This document shows, one piece after another, positions 16,359-24,900 of a stretch of 40,914 nt of DNA. The position numbers and the translations under genes are program-made. Within the stretch, counting starts at the first letter, position 1. Each line of letters starts with the position of its first letter. The notes beneath the pieces were generated by a model. The model worked only from the letters and a program-made list of their open reading frames with translations. It searched no databases and was not told the origin of the DNA. Where the stretch lies: assembly GCA_040905045.1 (NCBI GenBank), contig JBBDSH010000042.1:1-40914 (forward strand). Reading direction: 5' to 3'. Origin of the DNA: JBBDSH01 sp040905045 (GTDB taxonomy: Bacteria; Pseudomonadota; Gammaproteobacteria; Eutrophobiales; Eutrophobiaceae).

Positions 16359-17732
16359 ATGATAGACCTCGATCCTGTCCTGCTTGCCCGTATCCAGTTC
16401 GCCGCGAACATCACTTTCCATATCCTGTTTCCTGCCATCACCATTGCCCTGTGCTGGGTACTGCTGTTCTTCAAGCTCCGCTATAACCGCACCGGCGACG
16501 ACAAGTGGATGGCGGCCTATTTTTTCTGGACCAAGGTTTTCGCCCTGTGCTTCGCCCTGGGCGTGGTCAGCGGCATCACCATGTCGTTCCAGTTCGGCAC
16601 CAACTGGCCCGGATTCATGAATACCGTCGGCAACATCGCCGGGCCGCTGCTGGCCTTCGAGGTGCTGACCGCGTTTTTCCTGGAGGCGACCTTCCTGGGC
16701 GTGATGCTGTTCGGTTTCCGCCGCGTACCGGGCTGGCTGCACACCACGGCCACCGTACTGGTCGCCCTGGGCACCACCGCCTCGGCCTTCTGGATCCTGG
16801 TGCTGAACAGCTGGATGCAGACGCCGGTGGGCTTCGAGATGATCGACGGCCAGGCCCATGCCAGCGACTGGCTGGCCATTACTTTCAATCCGTCCATGCC
16901 GTACCGGCTGACGCACATGCTGCTGGCCTCGGGACTGACCGCGGCTTTCCTCGTCGCCGGCGTCTCCGCATACCGCTGGCTGCGTAACGATCGCGCCCCG
17001 GCGGTCATGGCGGCATTGAAAACCGGCGTTTATCTGGCGGCGATACTCATTCCAATACAAATCTTCGTCGGCGATCTGCACGGCCTGAACACCCTGAAGC
17101 ATCAGCCGCAGAAGGTGGCCGCCATGGAGGCCCTGTGGGAGACAAGGAAAGGCGCGCCGCTGGTGCTGTTCGGCTTCCCCGACGAGGAGGCAAGGACCAA
17201 TCACTACGCCCTGGAAATCCCGAAAATGGCCAGTTTCATCCTCACCCATGAAATGGACGGAGAAGTGCAGGGGCTGAACGATTTCATCGGCGAGCATCCG
17301 GACGTGGCGCCGGTATTCTGGGGCTTTCGCATCATGGTCGGTGTCGGGACTATCATGCTGGCGGTGGCCTGGGCCGGGGTTTATTTGCTCAGACGACAAC
17401 AGGGCATGCCGCCCTGGTTCGCAAAAGTACTGGTGGGCATGACCTTCTCCGGCTGGATCGCCACCGTGGCCGGCTGGTACGTGACCGAGATCGGCCGCCA
17501 GCCATACCTGGTGTCCGGTGTACTGCGTACCGCGGACGCCGTCTCCGACGTGCCCGGCGGCATGATCGGCCTTACCCTGACTGCGTATGTATTGTTGTAT
17601 GTGTTTCTGCTCAGCGCCTTCGTGGTGACCTTGTTCTATCTGGCGCGCAAGGCGGGCGAAAGCGACAAGCCGCCCGGCATTGTTCAACACGTGGATGACC
17701 GGCGTTCCGTTATGTACGGAGCAGGAGAATAG
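16359..17732 (+). CDS. cydA: Cytochrome bd quinol oxidase subunit I, short Q-loop (CIO) type
   Basis: Subunit I carries hemes b558, b595 and d, and oxidises quinol while reducing O2 to water in the inner membrane. The product (457 aa from ATG 16359; a GTG at 16353 is possible) is much shorter than E. coli CydA (522). The region after GDLHGLNTLKHQPQKVAAME runs straight into LFGFPDEEARTNHYALEIP, so it lacks the long Q-loop insert, the mark of the CioA/cyanide-insensitive branch. Heme-ligand candidates are His21 (ITFHILFP), His near 186 (YRLTHMLL) and Met near 402 (PGGMIGLT). The preferred start opens MIDLDPVLLARIQF as in relatives. It overlaps no gene and lies 2 bp before cydB. Confidence 0.95.
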   Translation: MIDLDPVLLARIQFAANITFHILFPAITIALCWVLLFFKLRYNRTGDDKWMAAYFFWTKVFALCFALGVVSGITMSFQFGTNWPGFMNTVGNIAGPLLAFEVLTAFFLEATFLGVMLFGFRRVPGWLHTTATVLVALGTTASAFWILVLNSWMQTPVGFEMIDGQAHASDWLAITFNPSMPYRLTHMLLASGLTAAFLVAGVSAYRWLRNDRAPAVMAALKTGVYLAAILIPIQIFVGDLHGLNTLKHQPQKVAAMEALWETRKGAPLVLFGFPDEEARTNHYALEIPKMASFILTHEMDGEVQGLNDFIGEHPDVAPVFWGFRIMVGVGTIMLAVAWAGVYLLRRQQGMPPWFAKVLVGMTFSGWIATVAGWYVTEIGRQPYLVSGVLRTADAVSDVPGGMIGLTLTAYVLLYVFLLSAFVVTLFYLARKAGESDKPPGIVQHVDDRRSVMYGAGE

Positions 17733-17734
17733 CG

Positions 17735-18736
17735 ATGATCGATAACGGCGAATGGCTGCCCTACGCCTTTGTCTTTCTCATGGGCCTGTCCATGCTCATT
17801 TATACCGTTCTGGACGGTTATGATCTGGGCGTGGGCATGCTGATCCGTTATGCCGATGCGGAGGAGAAGGATCGCATGATCGCCTCAATCGGGCCGTTCT
17901 GGGACGCCAACGAGACCTGGCTGGTGCTGGGCGTGGGTCTGCTGCTGGTGGCGTTTCCCGCCGCCCACGGCATCATCCTGTCGAGCCTGTATCTGCCCGT
18001 CTCGCTGATGCTGATCGCGCTTATATACCGCGGGGTGGCCTTTGACTTCCGCGTCAAGGTACGGGCGGAAAAGAAGGAACGCTGGAACAGCAATTTCTTC
18101 TGCGGATCACTGATCACTTCCCTGTCCCAGGGCTACATGCTCGGCGCCTATATCCTCGGTTTCGATACGGGTGCGGCGGCGGTTGCCTTTTCACTACTGG
18201 TGGGGGTGGCCCTGGCCGCCGCCTATTGCCTTATCGGCGCCTGCTGGCTGATCCTGAAAACGGAAGGGGAACTGCAACGCAAGGCCGTACGCTGGGCCCG
18301 GTATAGTCTCTACGTTACCGCCGCCGGGATCGCACTGATTTCCATTGCCACGCCCCTGGTCAGCGAGCGCATCTTCGACAAGTGGTTCGCGTTTCCGAAT
18401 ATTATTCTTCTGGCGCCCATCCCGATCATTACCGTTGCTCTGGTTGCCGGCCTGTATTTTCTGCTGCGGGCACTGCCCAGGGAGAACGACAGTCTCTGCT
18501 GGCTGCCGTTCGTCATGACCATCGGGATCTTTATCCTGTGCTTCCACGGCCTGGCCTACAGTTTCTTTCCCTACATCGTCCCCGGACGGCTAATCATCGA
18601 AGAAGCGGCCGCGGCGCCGGAATCGCTGTTCATTATCTTTATCGGCGCGCTCATCGTGCTGCCGTTCCTGATCGGTTATACCATCCTCGCCTACCGTATC
18701 TTCCACGGCAAGGCGCGGGATTTGAGTTACGACTAG
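17735..18736 (+). CDS. cydB: Cytochrome bd quinol oxidase subunit II
   Basis: Subunit II stabilises the heme-bearing subunit I and has no heme ligands of its own. The 333-residue product has the family's opening helix with TVLDGYDLGVGML, the segment GPFWDANETWLVLG, and YRGVAFDFRVK, plus about eight or nine hydrophobic helices. Length agrees with CioB proteins (about 335 aa), shorter than E. coli CydB (379). The gene begins 2 bp after the cydA stop, so the pair is one transcript. No cydX-like small gene and no cydDC are visible downstream; a pair of long palindromes follows instead. Confidence 0.97.
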   Translation: MIDNGEWLPYAFVFLMGLSMLIYTVLDGYDLGVGMLIRYADAEEKDRMIASIGPFWDANETWLVLGVGLLLVAFPAAHGIILSSLYLPVSLMLIALIYRGVAFDFRVKVRAEKKERWNSNFFCGSLITSLSQGYMLGAYILGFDTGAAAVAFSLLVGVALAAAYCLIGACWLILKTEGELQRKAVRWARYSLYVTAAGIALISIATPLVSERIFDKWFAFPNIILLAPIPIITVALVAGLYFLLRALPRENDSLCWLPFVMTIGIFILCFHGLAYSFFPYIVPGRLIIEEAAAAPESLFIIFIGALIVLPFLIGYTILAYRIFHGKARDLSYD

Positions 18737-18742
18737 CCAATT

Positions 18743-18816
18743 GTAGCCCGGATGCAGGCCATTGGCCGGAATCCGGGTTTTGGTTCCCGGATTTCGCTGC
18801 GCTGCATCCGGGCTAC
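18743..18816. repeat. GTAGCCCGGATG palindromic repeat
   Basis: GTAGCCCGGATGCAG (18743-18757) pairs perfectly with CTGCATCCGGGCTAC (18802-18816). An inner pair, ATCCGGG near 18770 with CCCGGAT near 18787, extends the stem. It begins 6 bp past the cydB stop codon, so it probably forms the 3' end structure of that mRNA. The type is one of several dispersed bacterial palindromes. Confidence 0.8.
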
Positions 18817-18861
18817 GACTTTACTTCCACGGCAGAGTGCGGGATCCGAGTTACGATTGAT

Positions 18862-18943
18862 TTAGCCACAGAGGAACACAGAGAACCACAGAGGTAAAGC
18901 AGGAATATTCTCTGTGCCGCTCTGTGATCCTCTGTGGCAAAAA
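18862..18943. repeat. CACAGAG periodic inverted repeat
   Basis: The left arm (18862-18894) has CACAGAG words at 10-11-bp spacing; the right arm (18910-18943) has the complementary CTCTGTG words, ending in GGCAAAAATT. The hairpin has a GGAATATT-containing loop. It lies exactly between the convergent ends of cydB and the APC permease gene and, with its A/T-rich flanks, could act as a bidirectional terminator. Confidence 0.8.
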
Positions 18944-20305
18944 TTAAAAATGAGAAGCATCCTTTTTCTCGTCGATCTTTTTTGAACGTGGTTGCCAGAG
19001 ACTCGCCAGGATGCCGGTGATTAAAACAATACCGATCCAGATGACTTCCGGGTAACCCTGCTGCCAGGCGTAGGCCAGGCTGGCGTAGAGCAGGAACAGG
19101 TTGGACAGGCAGAATGCGGCGGGCAGCCAGGGATAAAAAGGCACGCGGTAACCCGTTATCGTTTCACCATGACGAAAGCGAAACAGGAACAGGGAAAGAC
19201 TGACCAACAGCACGAAGAACCAGAACAACGGCGCGCTGAGAACCACCAGCCGTTCAAAGGCCCTTTCGTCGCCGCCGAGAAGCACGATCATGGCCAGGGT
19301 GATTGCGGCCTGAAGCGTCAGCGACCAGATGGGCGAGTCCAGTCGCGGGCTCCAGGTACCCAGGAAACCGTAAAAACGGTTGTCGCGGCCGAGAGCGTAA
19401 TAAATGCGCGACTCGGTCAACAACATGCCGTTGACGTTACCCAGGCAGGTGATGCAGATCAGCAAACTGATCAGCAGCGCCCCGGTCTCGCCGGAAACGG
19501 CGCGGATCATGTCCGATGCCGCCGAGCTTGATTCGGCCATGCCTTCCAGGCCGAGAACATTAATAAAGGCCAGGTTGACCAGTATATAAATGAGGGTGAT
19601 GCCGGTTACGCCGATGATCAATGACCGGAGAATGTTTTTCCGCGGCTGTTTTACCTCGGCCGCTACGTAGGCGATGTTGCTCCAGCCGCCGTAAGTAAAT
19701 AAAACCAGTATCAGGGCCAGGTAATAGTTGCTGCCGGGGGCCAGTCCATCTCCAGCGATGGCCGGCAGGGAAGGAACGTTGATTATCAGGCCTGCGGTAA
19801 TGACGATTAATAAACCAACGACCGTAAGCACGGTGAGGATGTTCTGGCTCCACTTGCCGGTTTGCACGCCCAGTATGTTGGCGGCGGTGAAGGTTATGAC
19901 CGCGGCGGCGGCGTAGATCATGAAATCGTGTCCGTCGCTGTTCAATGGAAGGATATCGGTCGCGTATCGGGCGAAGATGAAGGACACGGCGCCGATATTG
20001 GCCGGCCGCACTACCCAGAACCCCGACCAGGCAAACAGGAAACCCATCCTCTTTCCATAGGCCTTGTTGAGGAAAACGTAATCGCCGCCTTCCTCGGGAT
20101 AACGGGTGATGACCTCGGCGTAACACAGTGCGCCGATAAGAGAGAGCAGGCCGCCCAGCAGCCAGAACAGCATCAACCAGGCCGGCGTGGTGACGGAACC
20201 GGCGATGGCGGGTGTGGTTTCATAAATACCGGCGCCGATGACGATGCCGACAATGATGCAGACGGCATCGAACAGGGAAAGCTGGCGTGTGGGCTTACCG
20301 GTCAC
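18944..20305 (-). CDS. APC-superfamily amino acid permease
   Basis: The 453-residue protein has about twelve hydrophobic helices. The first carries the APC hallmark IVIGAGIYETTPAIAG, the unwound GxG-type substrate-binding segment. Other family-like parts are ALCYAEVITRYPEEGGDYVFLNKAYG in helices 2-3 and LTESRIYYALGRDN in the middle. It resembles the LAT/serine-threonine exchanger-like branch, but the substrate cannot be read from sequence. It ends in a charged cytoplasmic tail (QPRSKKIDEKKD). It lies 87 bp downstream of the apaH stop on the same strand, with a palindrome between, so co-transcription with apaGH is uncertain. Confidence 0.9.
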   Translation of the reverse strand: MTGKPTRQLSLFDAVCIIVGIVIGAGIYETTPAIAGSVTTPAWLMLFWLLGGLLSLIGALCYAEVITRYPEEGGDYVFLNKAYGKRMGFLFAWSGFWVVRPANIGAVSFIFARYATDILPLNSDGHDFMIYAAAAVITFTAANILGVQTGKWSQNILTVLTVVGLLIVITAGLIINVPSLPAIAGDGLAPGSNYYLALILVLFTYGGWSNIAYVAAEVKQPRKNILRSLIIGVTGITLIYILVNLAFINVLGLEGMAESSSAASDMIRAVSGETGALLISLLICITCLGNVNGMLLTESRIYYALGRDNRFYGFLGTWSPRLDSPIWSLTLQAAITLAMIVLLGGDERAFERLVVLSAPLFWFFVLLVSLSLFLFRFRHGETITGYRVPFYPWLPAAFCLSNLFLLYASLAYAWQQGYPEVIWIGIVLITGILASLWQPRSKKIDEKKDASHF

Positions 20306-20318
20306 AGCGGAGTCAGGG

Positions 20319-20376
20319 GTGAGGGGTAAGGAGTGAGGAGCAAGCCGTGGTGACGTTGTGACTCCTTACCCATCAC
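20319..20376. repeat. Inverted repeat after apaH
   Basis: GTGAGGGGTAAGGAGT (20319-20334) pairs with ACTCCTTACCCATCAC (20361-20376) at 15 of 16 positions. It fills the short gap between apaH and the permease gene. Part of it (20330-20349) recurs, inverted, at 7197-7216 behind pckG. Confidence 0.65.
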
Positions 20377-20392
20377 GCCTCACACCTCACTA

Positions 20393-21235
20393 TCAGTTCT
20401 CTTCCACAATCGGCTGGCGTGACGGCACGCTGAACATTTTGCCGTCCTCCAGGCGCATGGCGGTGAGACGCCGTCCCCAGACACAGCCGGTGTCCAGGGG
20501 GTAAATGTTATAAGGGGTGAAACTTTTGATATTACCGAAAGGGAGGCTGGCCCAGTGGCCGAACAGGATCGGAATGGTTTTCGTGGGACGGGATTCAAAC
20601 TGAAACCAGGGGATTAAATGCCCGGCCTGTCTGCCGGGCGGGTTCTTGTCCGCCAGGTCCAGTCGACCGTCTTCATGGCAATAACGGATACGCGTGAAGC
20701 AGTTGGTAATAAAACGCAGCCGATCCATGCCTGTCAGCTCTTCCGACCATAAATCAGGCTGGTTGCCGTACATGTTGTCGTAGAATTCCCCGGCGTTGTT
20801 ACTTTGCAGTACCGATTCCACTTCCGCGGCCAGTTCCAGCGCGGTATCCGTGTCCCATTGCGGCGGCAGGCCGGCGTGGACCATCAGGTAACCGGCCGCG
20901 CGGTCGTAATGCATGAGCGGCTGTTGCCGCAGCCAGTCCAGTAATTCCTCCCTGTCTTGAGCGGCGAGGATGTCTTCAATAGTGTCTTTGGCTTTCGGCT
21001 GCATTTTCCCGGCCGCTATCGCCAGGAGGTGCAGATCATGATTGCCGAGTACGGTAACGGCCCGGTTGCCCAGTTGCCGGACGAAACGCAGGCATTCCAG
21101 CGACTGCGGGCCTCGGTTGACCAGATCGCCGGTGAACCAGAGGCGGTCGCTGCCGCCGTCGAAATCAATCTGGCCGAGCAGGTCGATAAGTTCGCTGTAG
21201 CATCCCTGCAGATCGCCGATGGCGTAGATGGCCAT
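20393..21235 (-). CDS. apaH: Symmetrical bis(5'-nucleosyl)-tetraphosphatase
   Basis: ApaH hydrolyses Ap4A to two ADP and removes alarmone caps from RNA in related bacteria. The 280-residue length is that of the family. Metallophosphatase motifs are in order: GDLQGCYSEL (residues 7-16), TGDLVNRGPQS (about 35-45) and GNHDLHLL (about 64-71), with MVHAGLPPQWD and FGHWASL later. The first motif has Gln where E. coli has His (GDVHG); a Gln form is, to my knowledge, usual in pseudomonad-type ApaH, so I do not treat it as a defect. It starts 3 bp after apaG, so the two are one operon. Elsewhere apaGH normally follows rsmA, which here is about 14 kb away. Confidence 0.97.
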   Translation of the reverse strand: MAIYAIGDLQGCYSELIDLLGQIDFDGGSDRLWFTGDLVNRGPQSLECLRFVRQLGNRAVTVLGNHDLHLLAIAAGKMQPKAKDTIEDILAAQDREELLDWLRQQPLMHYDRAAGYLMVHAGLPPQWDTDTALELAAEVESVLQSNNAGEFYDNMYGNQPDLWSEELTGMDRLRFITNCFTRIRYCHEDGRLDLADKNPPGRQAGHLIPWFQFESRPTKTIPILFGHWASLPFGNIKSFTPYNIYPLDTGCVWGRRLTAMRLEDGKMFSVPSRQPIVEEN

Positions 21236-21238
21236 GGT

Positions 21239-21622
21239 TCAGTGCAGCGTCATGGGAGCGGCCAGGCGGAACACTTCGATAGGCGCTTTAAATGTTACGC
21301 CGTCATCGGCGAGCATCTCATAGTGGCCCTGCATGCAGCCTATGGGGGTTTCGAGGATCGCGGCGCTGGTATAGCGAAAGCTCTTGCCCGGTTGCAGGTA
21401 AGGCTGTTTGCCGATGACACCGTCGCCATTGACTTCCTGGACCTTGTTGTTGGCGTCGGTGATGATCCAGTGGCGCCGCAACAATTTGGCCGCTATGTTG
21501 CCGGTGTTTTTGATATCAATGGTGTAGGCAAAGACGTAGCGATCCTTGTCCGGCTGCGACTGTTCGGCCACGTACTCGGGTTTCACCTCGATGGTGATTT
21601 CATAATGGGGCTCTTCTTGCAT
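21239..21622 (-). CDS. apaG: ApaG protein (DUF525)
   Basis: ApaG is a small fibronectin-III-like beta-sandwich protein, usually annotated in connection with Co/Mg tolerance; its molecular role is uncertain. The 127 residues match the family. Visible features are FAYTIDIKN, RRHWIITDANNKVQEVNGDGVIGKQPYLQPG with the conserved GxGVxGxxP loop, and YTSAAILETPIGCMQGHYEM. The ATG at 21622 lies 36 bp past the comM stop, and the stop is 3 bp from apaH. A comM-apaG-apaH transcript is plausible. Confidence 0.96.
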   Translation of the reverse strand: MQEEPHYEITIEVKPEYVAEQSQPDKDRYVFAYTIDIKNTGNIAAKLLRRHWIITDANNKVQEVNGDGVIGKQPYLQPGKSFRYTSAAILETPIGCMQGHYEMLADDGVTFKAPIEVFRLAAPMTLH

Positions 21623-21658
21623 GGGTGTATTTCACAAGATCGCCCGAAACGACGCAAG

Positions 21659-23179
21659 TCAGGTTGTATTGGCATCCAGCCTCTCCAGCCGCCGGTAGAC
21701 GATGGCCTCGGTGAGATGCTCCGTACGTATATCGTCGCTTTCCGCCAGATCCGCGATGGTACGGGTGAGTTTCATGATCCGGTGCAGAGCCCTTGTGGAG
21801 AGATTGAGTTTGTTGATGGCCTGTTCCAGCAGGCGTTTCTGCTCCGTATTCAGCAGACAATCCCGTTCAATCTCTCTGTTATCCAGGCGGCTGTTGGGCT
21901 TGCCCGTCCGCGCCAGTTGCCGTTCGCGGGCGAGCATGACTCTCCGCTGTACATCCCGGCTGCTTTCTCCCCTTGTGGTCTTCCTTGCTGCCAGTATCTC
22001 GCGGGTCATGTTGGGGACTTCCACGTGCATATCGATGCGATCCAGCAGGGGGCCGGAGATTTTCGAGCGGTAGCGTCGTATCTGTTCGGCGGTGCAATGG
22101 CAGCGGCCGGAAGAATCGCCCAGATAACCACAGGGGCAGGGGTTCATGGCGGCGACCAGTTGGAAGCGGGCCGGGAATTCCGCCTGCCGGCTGGCCCGGG
22201 AGATGCGGATGCAGCCCGACTCCAGGGGTTCGCGCAGCACTTCCAGCACCTTGCGGTCGAATTCCGGCAACTCGTCCAGGAACAACACGCCGTTATGGGC
22301 CAGGGAGATTTCGCCCGGACGGGGATGGCTGCCGCCGCCCACCAGTGCTACTGCCGAGGCGGTATGATGGGGTGAACGGAACGGTCGTCGTTTCCAGGCA
22401 CTGGTATGGAAACCATGATGGCTGATGGACAGCACTGCCGCCGTTTCCAGGGCTTCCGCTTCGGTAATGGGTGGCAGTATCCCCGGCAGCCGTTCCGCCA
22501 GCATGGTCTTGCCGGTTCCCGGCGGACCGATGAGCAGCAGACTGTGGCCGCCGGCGGCGGCTATCTCCAGGGCGCGCCGGGCCTGGTATTGGGCATGGAT
22601 GTCGCCGAGATCGGGCAGCACCGGTGCGGAGGCGTGTTCCGGGTCGGCAGTGTGCGGTTGCAGACTGTCTCCGCCGTTCAGGTGGCTGCAGACAGACAAC
22701 AGATGTGTGGCGGGCAAGACTTCCAGGTCATCGATGAGAGCGGCTTCATCGGCGTTGTCCGCGGGCAGAACGAATTTTCTGTTGCTGCTGCGGCTGGCCC
22801 GGGCCATGGGCAGACTGCCGTCCACCGGCCGCAGTTCCCCGGTCAGGGAGACCTCGCCGACGAATTCATATCTATCCAGTTCAATGCCGGATACCTGTCC
22901 GGATGCGGCCAGTATGCCTATGGCGATGGGCAGATCGTAACGGCCGCCTTCCTTGGGCAGATCCGCCGGCGCCAGGTTGATGGTGATACGGCGCAGGGGA
23001 AACTCGAAATGATTGTTGAGGATGGCGCTGCGGACGCGGTCCTTGCTTTCCTTAACCGCCGTCTCCGGCAGGCCGACGATGGAAAGGCCGGGCAGTCCCC
23101 TTGAGAGGTGAACTTCAATAGTGACCTGGGGGGCGTTGATGCCGTTGAGGGCGCGGCTGTAGACGACGGCGAGTTCCAT
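21659..23179 (-). CDS. comM: Mg-chelatase-like AAA+ ATPase ComM (YifB family)
   Basis: ComM is a hexameric helicase promoting branch migration during natural transformation in Vibrio and relatives. The 506-residue product has the N-terminal Lon-like ChlI domain (MELAVVYSRALNGINAPQV; GLPETAVKESKDRVRSA) at about 1-170. The AAA+ module follows with Walker A GPPGTGKTM near 218, Walker B-type LFLDELPEF, and a CxC-x-C pattern (PCPCGYLG..GRCHC) typical of YifB. A C-terminal Mg-chelatase domain ends in YRRLERL. Length is normal. In many gammaproteobacteria it neighbours ubiK and glnK, as it does here. Whether the host is naturally transformable cannot be told. Confidence 0.96.
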   Translation of the reverse strand: MELAVVYSRALNGINAPQVTIEVHLSRGLPGLSIVGLPETAVKESKDRVRSAILNNHFEFPLRRITINLAPADLPKEGGRYDLPIAIGILAASGQVSGIELDRYEFVGEVSLTGELRPVDGSLPMARASRSSNRKFVLPADNADEAALIDDLEVLPATHLLSVCSHLNGGDSLQPHTADPEHASAPVLPDLGDIHAQYQARRALEIAAAGGHSLLLIGPPGTGKTMLAERLPGILPPITEAEALETAAVLSISHHGFHTSAWKRRPFRSPHHTASAVALVGGGSHPRPGEISLAHNGVLFLDELPEFDRKVLEVLREPLESGCIRISRASRQAEFPARFQLVAAMNPCPCGYLGDSSGRCHCTAEQIRRYRSKISGPLLDRIDMHVEVPNMTREILAARKTTRGESSRDVQRRVMLARERQLARTGKPNSRLDNREIERDCLLNTEQKRLLEQAINKLNLSTRALHRIMKLTRTIADLAESDDIRTEHLTEAIVYRRLERLDANTT

Positions 23180-23346
23180 ACACTCACTCCCTTGGTTCCT
23201 TGTGTTAACCGGTTCCAGTATACCCGGAACGGCGGCCGGGATCAGGCCGGATTCAATGCATGATATTGCGAGATACTATTCTGACTATTGAAACATTCAG
23301 AATTAGTGAACGGTAATGGCAAGTTGGCGCCGGGTTTGCACGGTCC

Positions 23347-23528
23347 CCGGACACGCCGTAAATACATCTCACGGATCCAGCCCTGTCTCTTCTACCCAAA
23401 TGAATGGATACCGGATGGCGCTGGACGGCGCGCCTCCGGCATGACGGTTCTGGTTACCATCATACCGGCCGTCGAGTTTAGACTTAGCCTGCCCCGGCAT
23501 GCTGTTAGCCGGGGAGAGCCGGTATCCA
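23347..23528. repeat. Composite palindromic repeat between comM and the hydroxylase gene
   Basis: The 500-bp gap 23180-23679 contains no credible gene. At 23347-23368 is GGACACGCCGTAAATACATC, nearly the same as a segment in the 30383-30486 palindrome. At 23405-23469 is the second copy of the ATxCCGGA...TCCGGCAT family. The TGGATACCGG at 23405-23414 also pairs with CCGGTATCCA at 23519-23528, making one larger stem. The rest of the gap (23529-23679) shows nothing I can name. Confidence 0.65.
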
Positions 23529-23679
23529 TGGTTTCACCTCCTCTGTCGAACATTCTGTATAACTCATGGTTTGTTCTGCTGCGAAAATGTGCAGAAGAGG
23601 CAGAGGCTCAGTCCGGGGACTGTATTCGCAGCGTGTTCCATAGAACGATATCGGGTTACTTGATAATCCCTTAAATTTA

Positions 23680-24453
23680 CTATTCGCGACCGGCTTCATC
23701 TTCCTTGCGGCGTCCATGCTGCCTGTTCCAGCGGGCCAGATTCTTCATGGGATCCTTGAAGTAATGGCTGGAACGGATGAGTTGCAATAAACCGCGGTTA
23801 AACCAGGTGCCGATGCGGTCCATGGGCCGGTCGAAATCCAGGAACAGAACGACGCGCTGCTCGTCGGTATCGTTCAATACCTCGTGTTCGTAGGTGTCAT
23901 CGAAGACCAGGCATTTGCCTTCTTCCCAGTGACAGATCTGATCGTCCACCCGGATCCAGCATTTGTCCCGCTCCCGCGGGACTTTCAAACCCAGGTGGCA
24001 GCGGATGAAGGCGCGGGTCGGACCCTTGTGCGGCGGGATGTGGTAGCGCGGTGCCAGAATGGAAAACCAGGCGTTCTGCAGGTTTGGCAGTGCATCAAGC
24101 AGGGCTGAAGTAACAGGGCATTGCTCGCAGTTTTCGTCGATGCGCGTGCCGATGGCGTAAAAGGTAAAGGTCTTCCAGTTGTCGCCTCTGGATATGCGTC
24201 CCTGGTCGGGCGAGATTTCGTGAAAGGCGGGAATAGCCTCCGGGTGCGCCAGCACACCGTCCAGTTCGGCGCGAATGGCCCGCCAGTTGGCTTCCAGATC
24301 CGCGACCCAGGGGAAGGCGTCATTGGACAGAACCGGCGTCGTCGCCGCCAGGGAATGTCGTGCCTGGAAATCGCCCACGCCCCGCAGGAACCGTTTCCCG
24401 GCCTTGTGTACGAATGATCGTTGTTTGGCTTTGAGTGTATTCAGTGCGCTCAT
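23680..24453 (-). CDS. Aspartyl/asparaginyl beta-hydroxylase-family dioxygenase
   Basis: The 257-residue protein has the AspH-type 2-oxoglutarate/Fe(II) fold at about residues 90-215. Visible are the first Fe-ligand His in YHIPPHKGPTRAF near 135-147, the RCHLGLKVP strand, and a second His in FDDTYEHEVLND near 184-195. The Arg for 2-oxoglutarate is likely in EQRVVLFLDF. Relatives act on protein Asp/Asn side chains, on lipid A (LpxO) or on small molecules; the substrate cannot be chosen from sequence. The N-terminus is basic and amphipathic, not a clear membrane anchor. A TATAAT -10 lies upstream on the minus strand. The tail is strongly basic and charged (RRKEDEAGRE). Confidence 0.9.
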   Translation of the reverse strand: MSALNTLKAKQRSFVHKAGKRFLRGVGDFQARHSLAATTPVLSNDAFPWVADLEANWRAIRAELDGVLAHPEAIPAFHEISPDQGRISRGDNWKTFTFYAIGTRIDENCEQCPVTSALLDALPNLQNAWFSILAPRYHIPPHKGPTRAFIRCHLGLKVPRERDKCWIRVDDQICHWEEGKCLVFDDTYEHEVLNDTDEQRVVLFLDFDRPMDRIGTWFNRGLLQLIRSSHYFKDPMKNLARWNRQHGRRKEDEAGRE

Positions 24454-24488
24454 GGTTTGTCCGTCGGAACGGGAAAGGATCGATTTAT

Positions 24489-24494
24489 ATTATA
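24489..24494 (-). promoter_or_regulatory. -10 element for the hydroxylase gene
   Basis: Read on the minus strand this is TATAAT, 36 bp before the ATG at 24453. A matching -35 is not convincing (GCAAAA at 17 bp spacing). Confidence 0.4.
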
Positions 24495-24548
24495 CAACCT
24501 GGACTGAAGCGTTTTGCATTTGCGGGGTGGGTCGCCGGCCCGGCGGTT

Positions 24549-24812
24549 TTACTGGTCTCGATCAGGTGATTCCTGTCTCTGTTGTTCCAGTTCATTCACA
24601 CGCGCCTGCAGCTCTTCCAGCAAAGCCCGTGTTCTGCTCAACAGCTCCTTCTGTACTTCGAGTTCCTCGCGCGTAACCAGATCCATGCGGCTGAAAGTGG
24701 CATGGAGCGCTGCTTTCATATTTTTTTCCATATCCGCGCGCGCCTGCCACAGGTCGTCCGGCAACAGACTGCTGAATGCTTGGAAGAACTTATCGACATC
24801 ATCCTGTTTCAT
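24549..24812 (-). CDS. ubiK: Ubiquinone biosynthesis accessory factor UbiK
   Basis: UbiK (formerly YqiC, BMFP family) is a small membrane-fusogenic protein that works with UbiJ in aerobic ubiquinone synthesis. The 87-residue product fits: an amphipathic N-terminal helix (VDKFFQAFSSLLPDDLW), then the conserved MKAALHATFSRMDLVTREELEVQ, then a C-terminal coiled coil (about 48-80) rich in Leu and Glu. The ATG at 24812 follows a TATAATG context. Its position between comM and the glnK/amtB genes is shared with pseudomonads. It is divergent from torF across 317 bp. Confidence 0.93.
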   Translation of the reverse strand: MKQDDVDKFFQAFSSLLPDDLWQARADMEKNMKAALHATFSRMDLVTREELEVQKELLSRTRALLEELQARVNELEQQRQESPDRDQ

Positions 24813-24900
24813 TATAGGAGCATTATAGCAAGGCTGTCTGTTTGTTTTGAAGCCGGGTCTGTGTCTTTGGCCAGACAGGCTGCCAAGTTGCGAAAGTCCG

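Noticed and set aside
18862..18943. CRISPR array from the CACAGAG words
   Set aside because: The repeat units are 7-8 bp at 10-11-bp spacing and form inverted arms; there are no spacers or cas genes.
20957..22375. 472-codon plus-strand frame opposite apaH, apaG and comM
   Set aside because: It spans three well-identified genes on the other strand, so it is a composition shadow.
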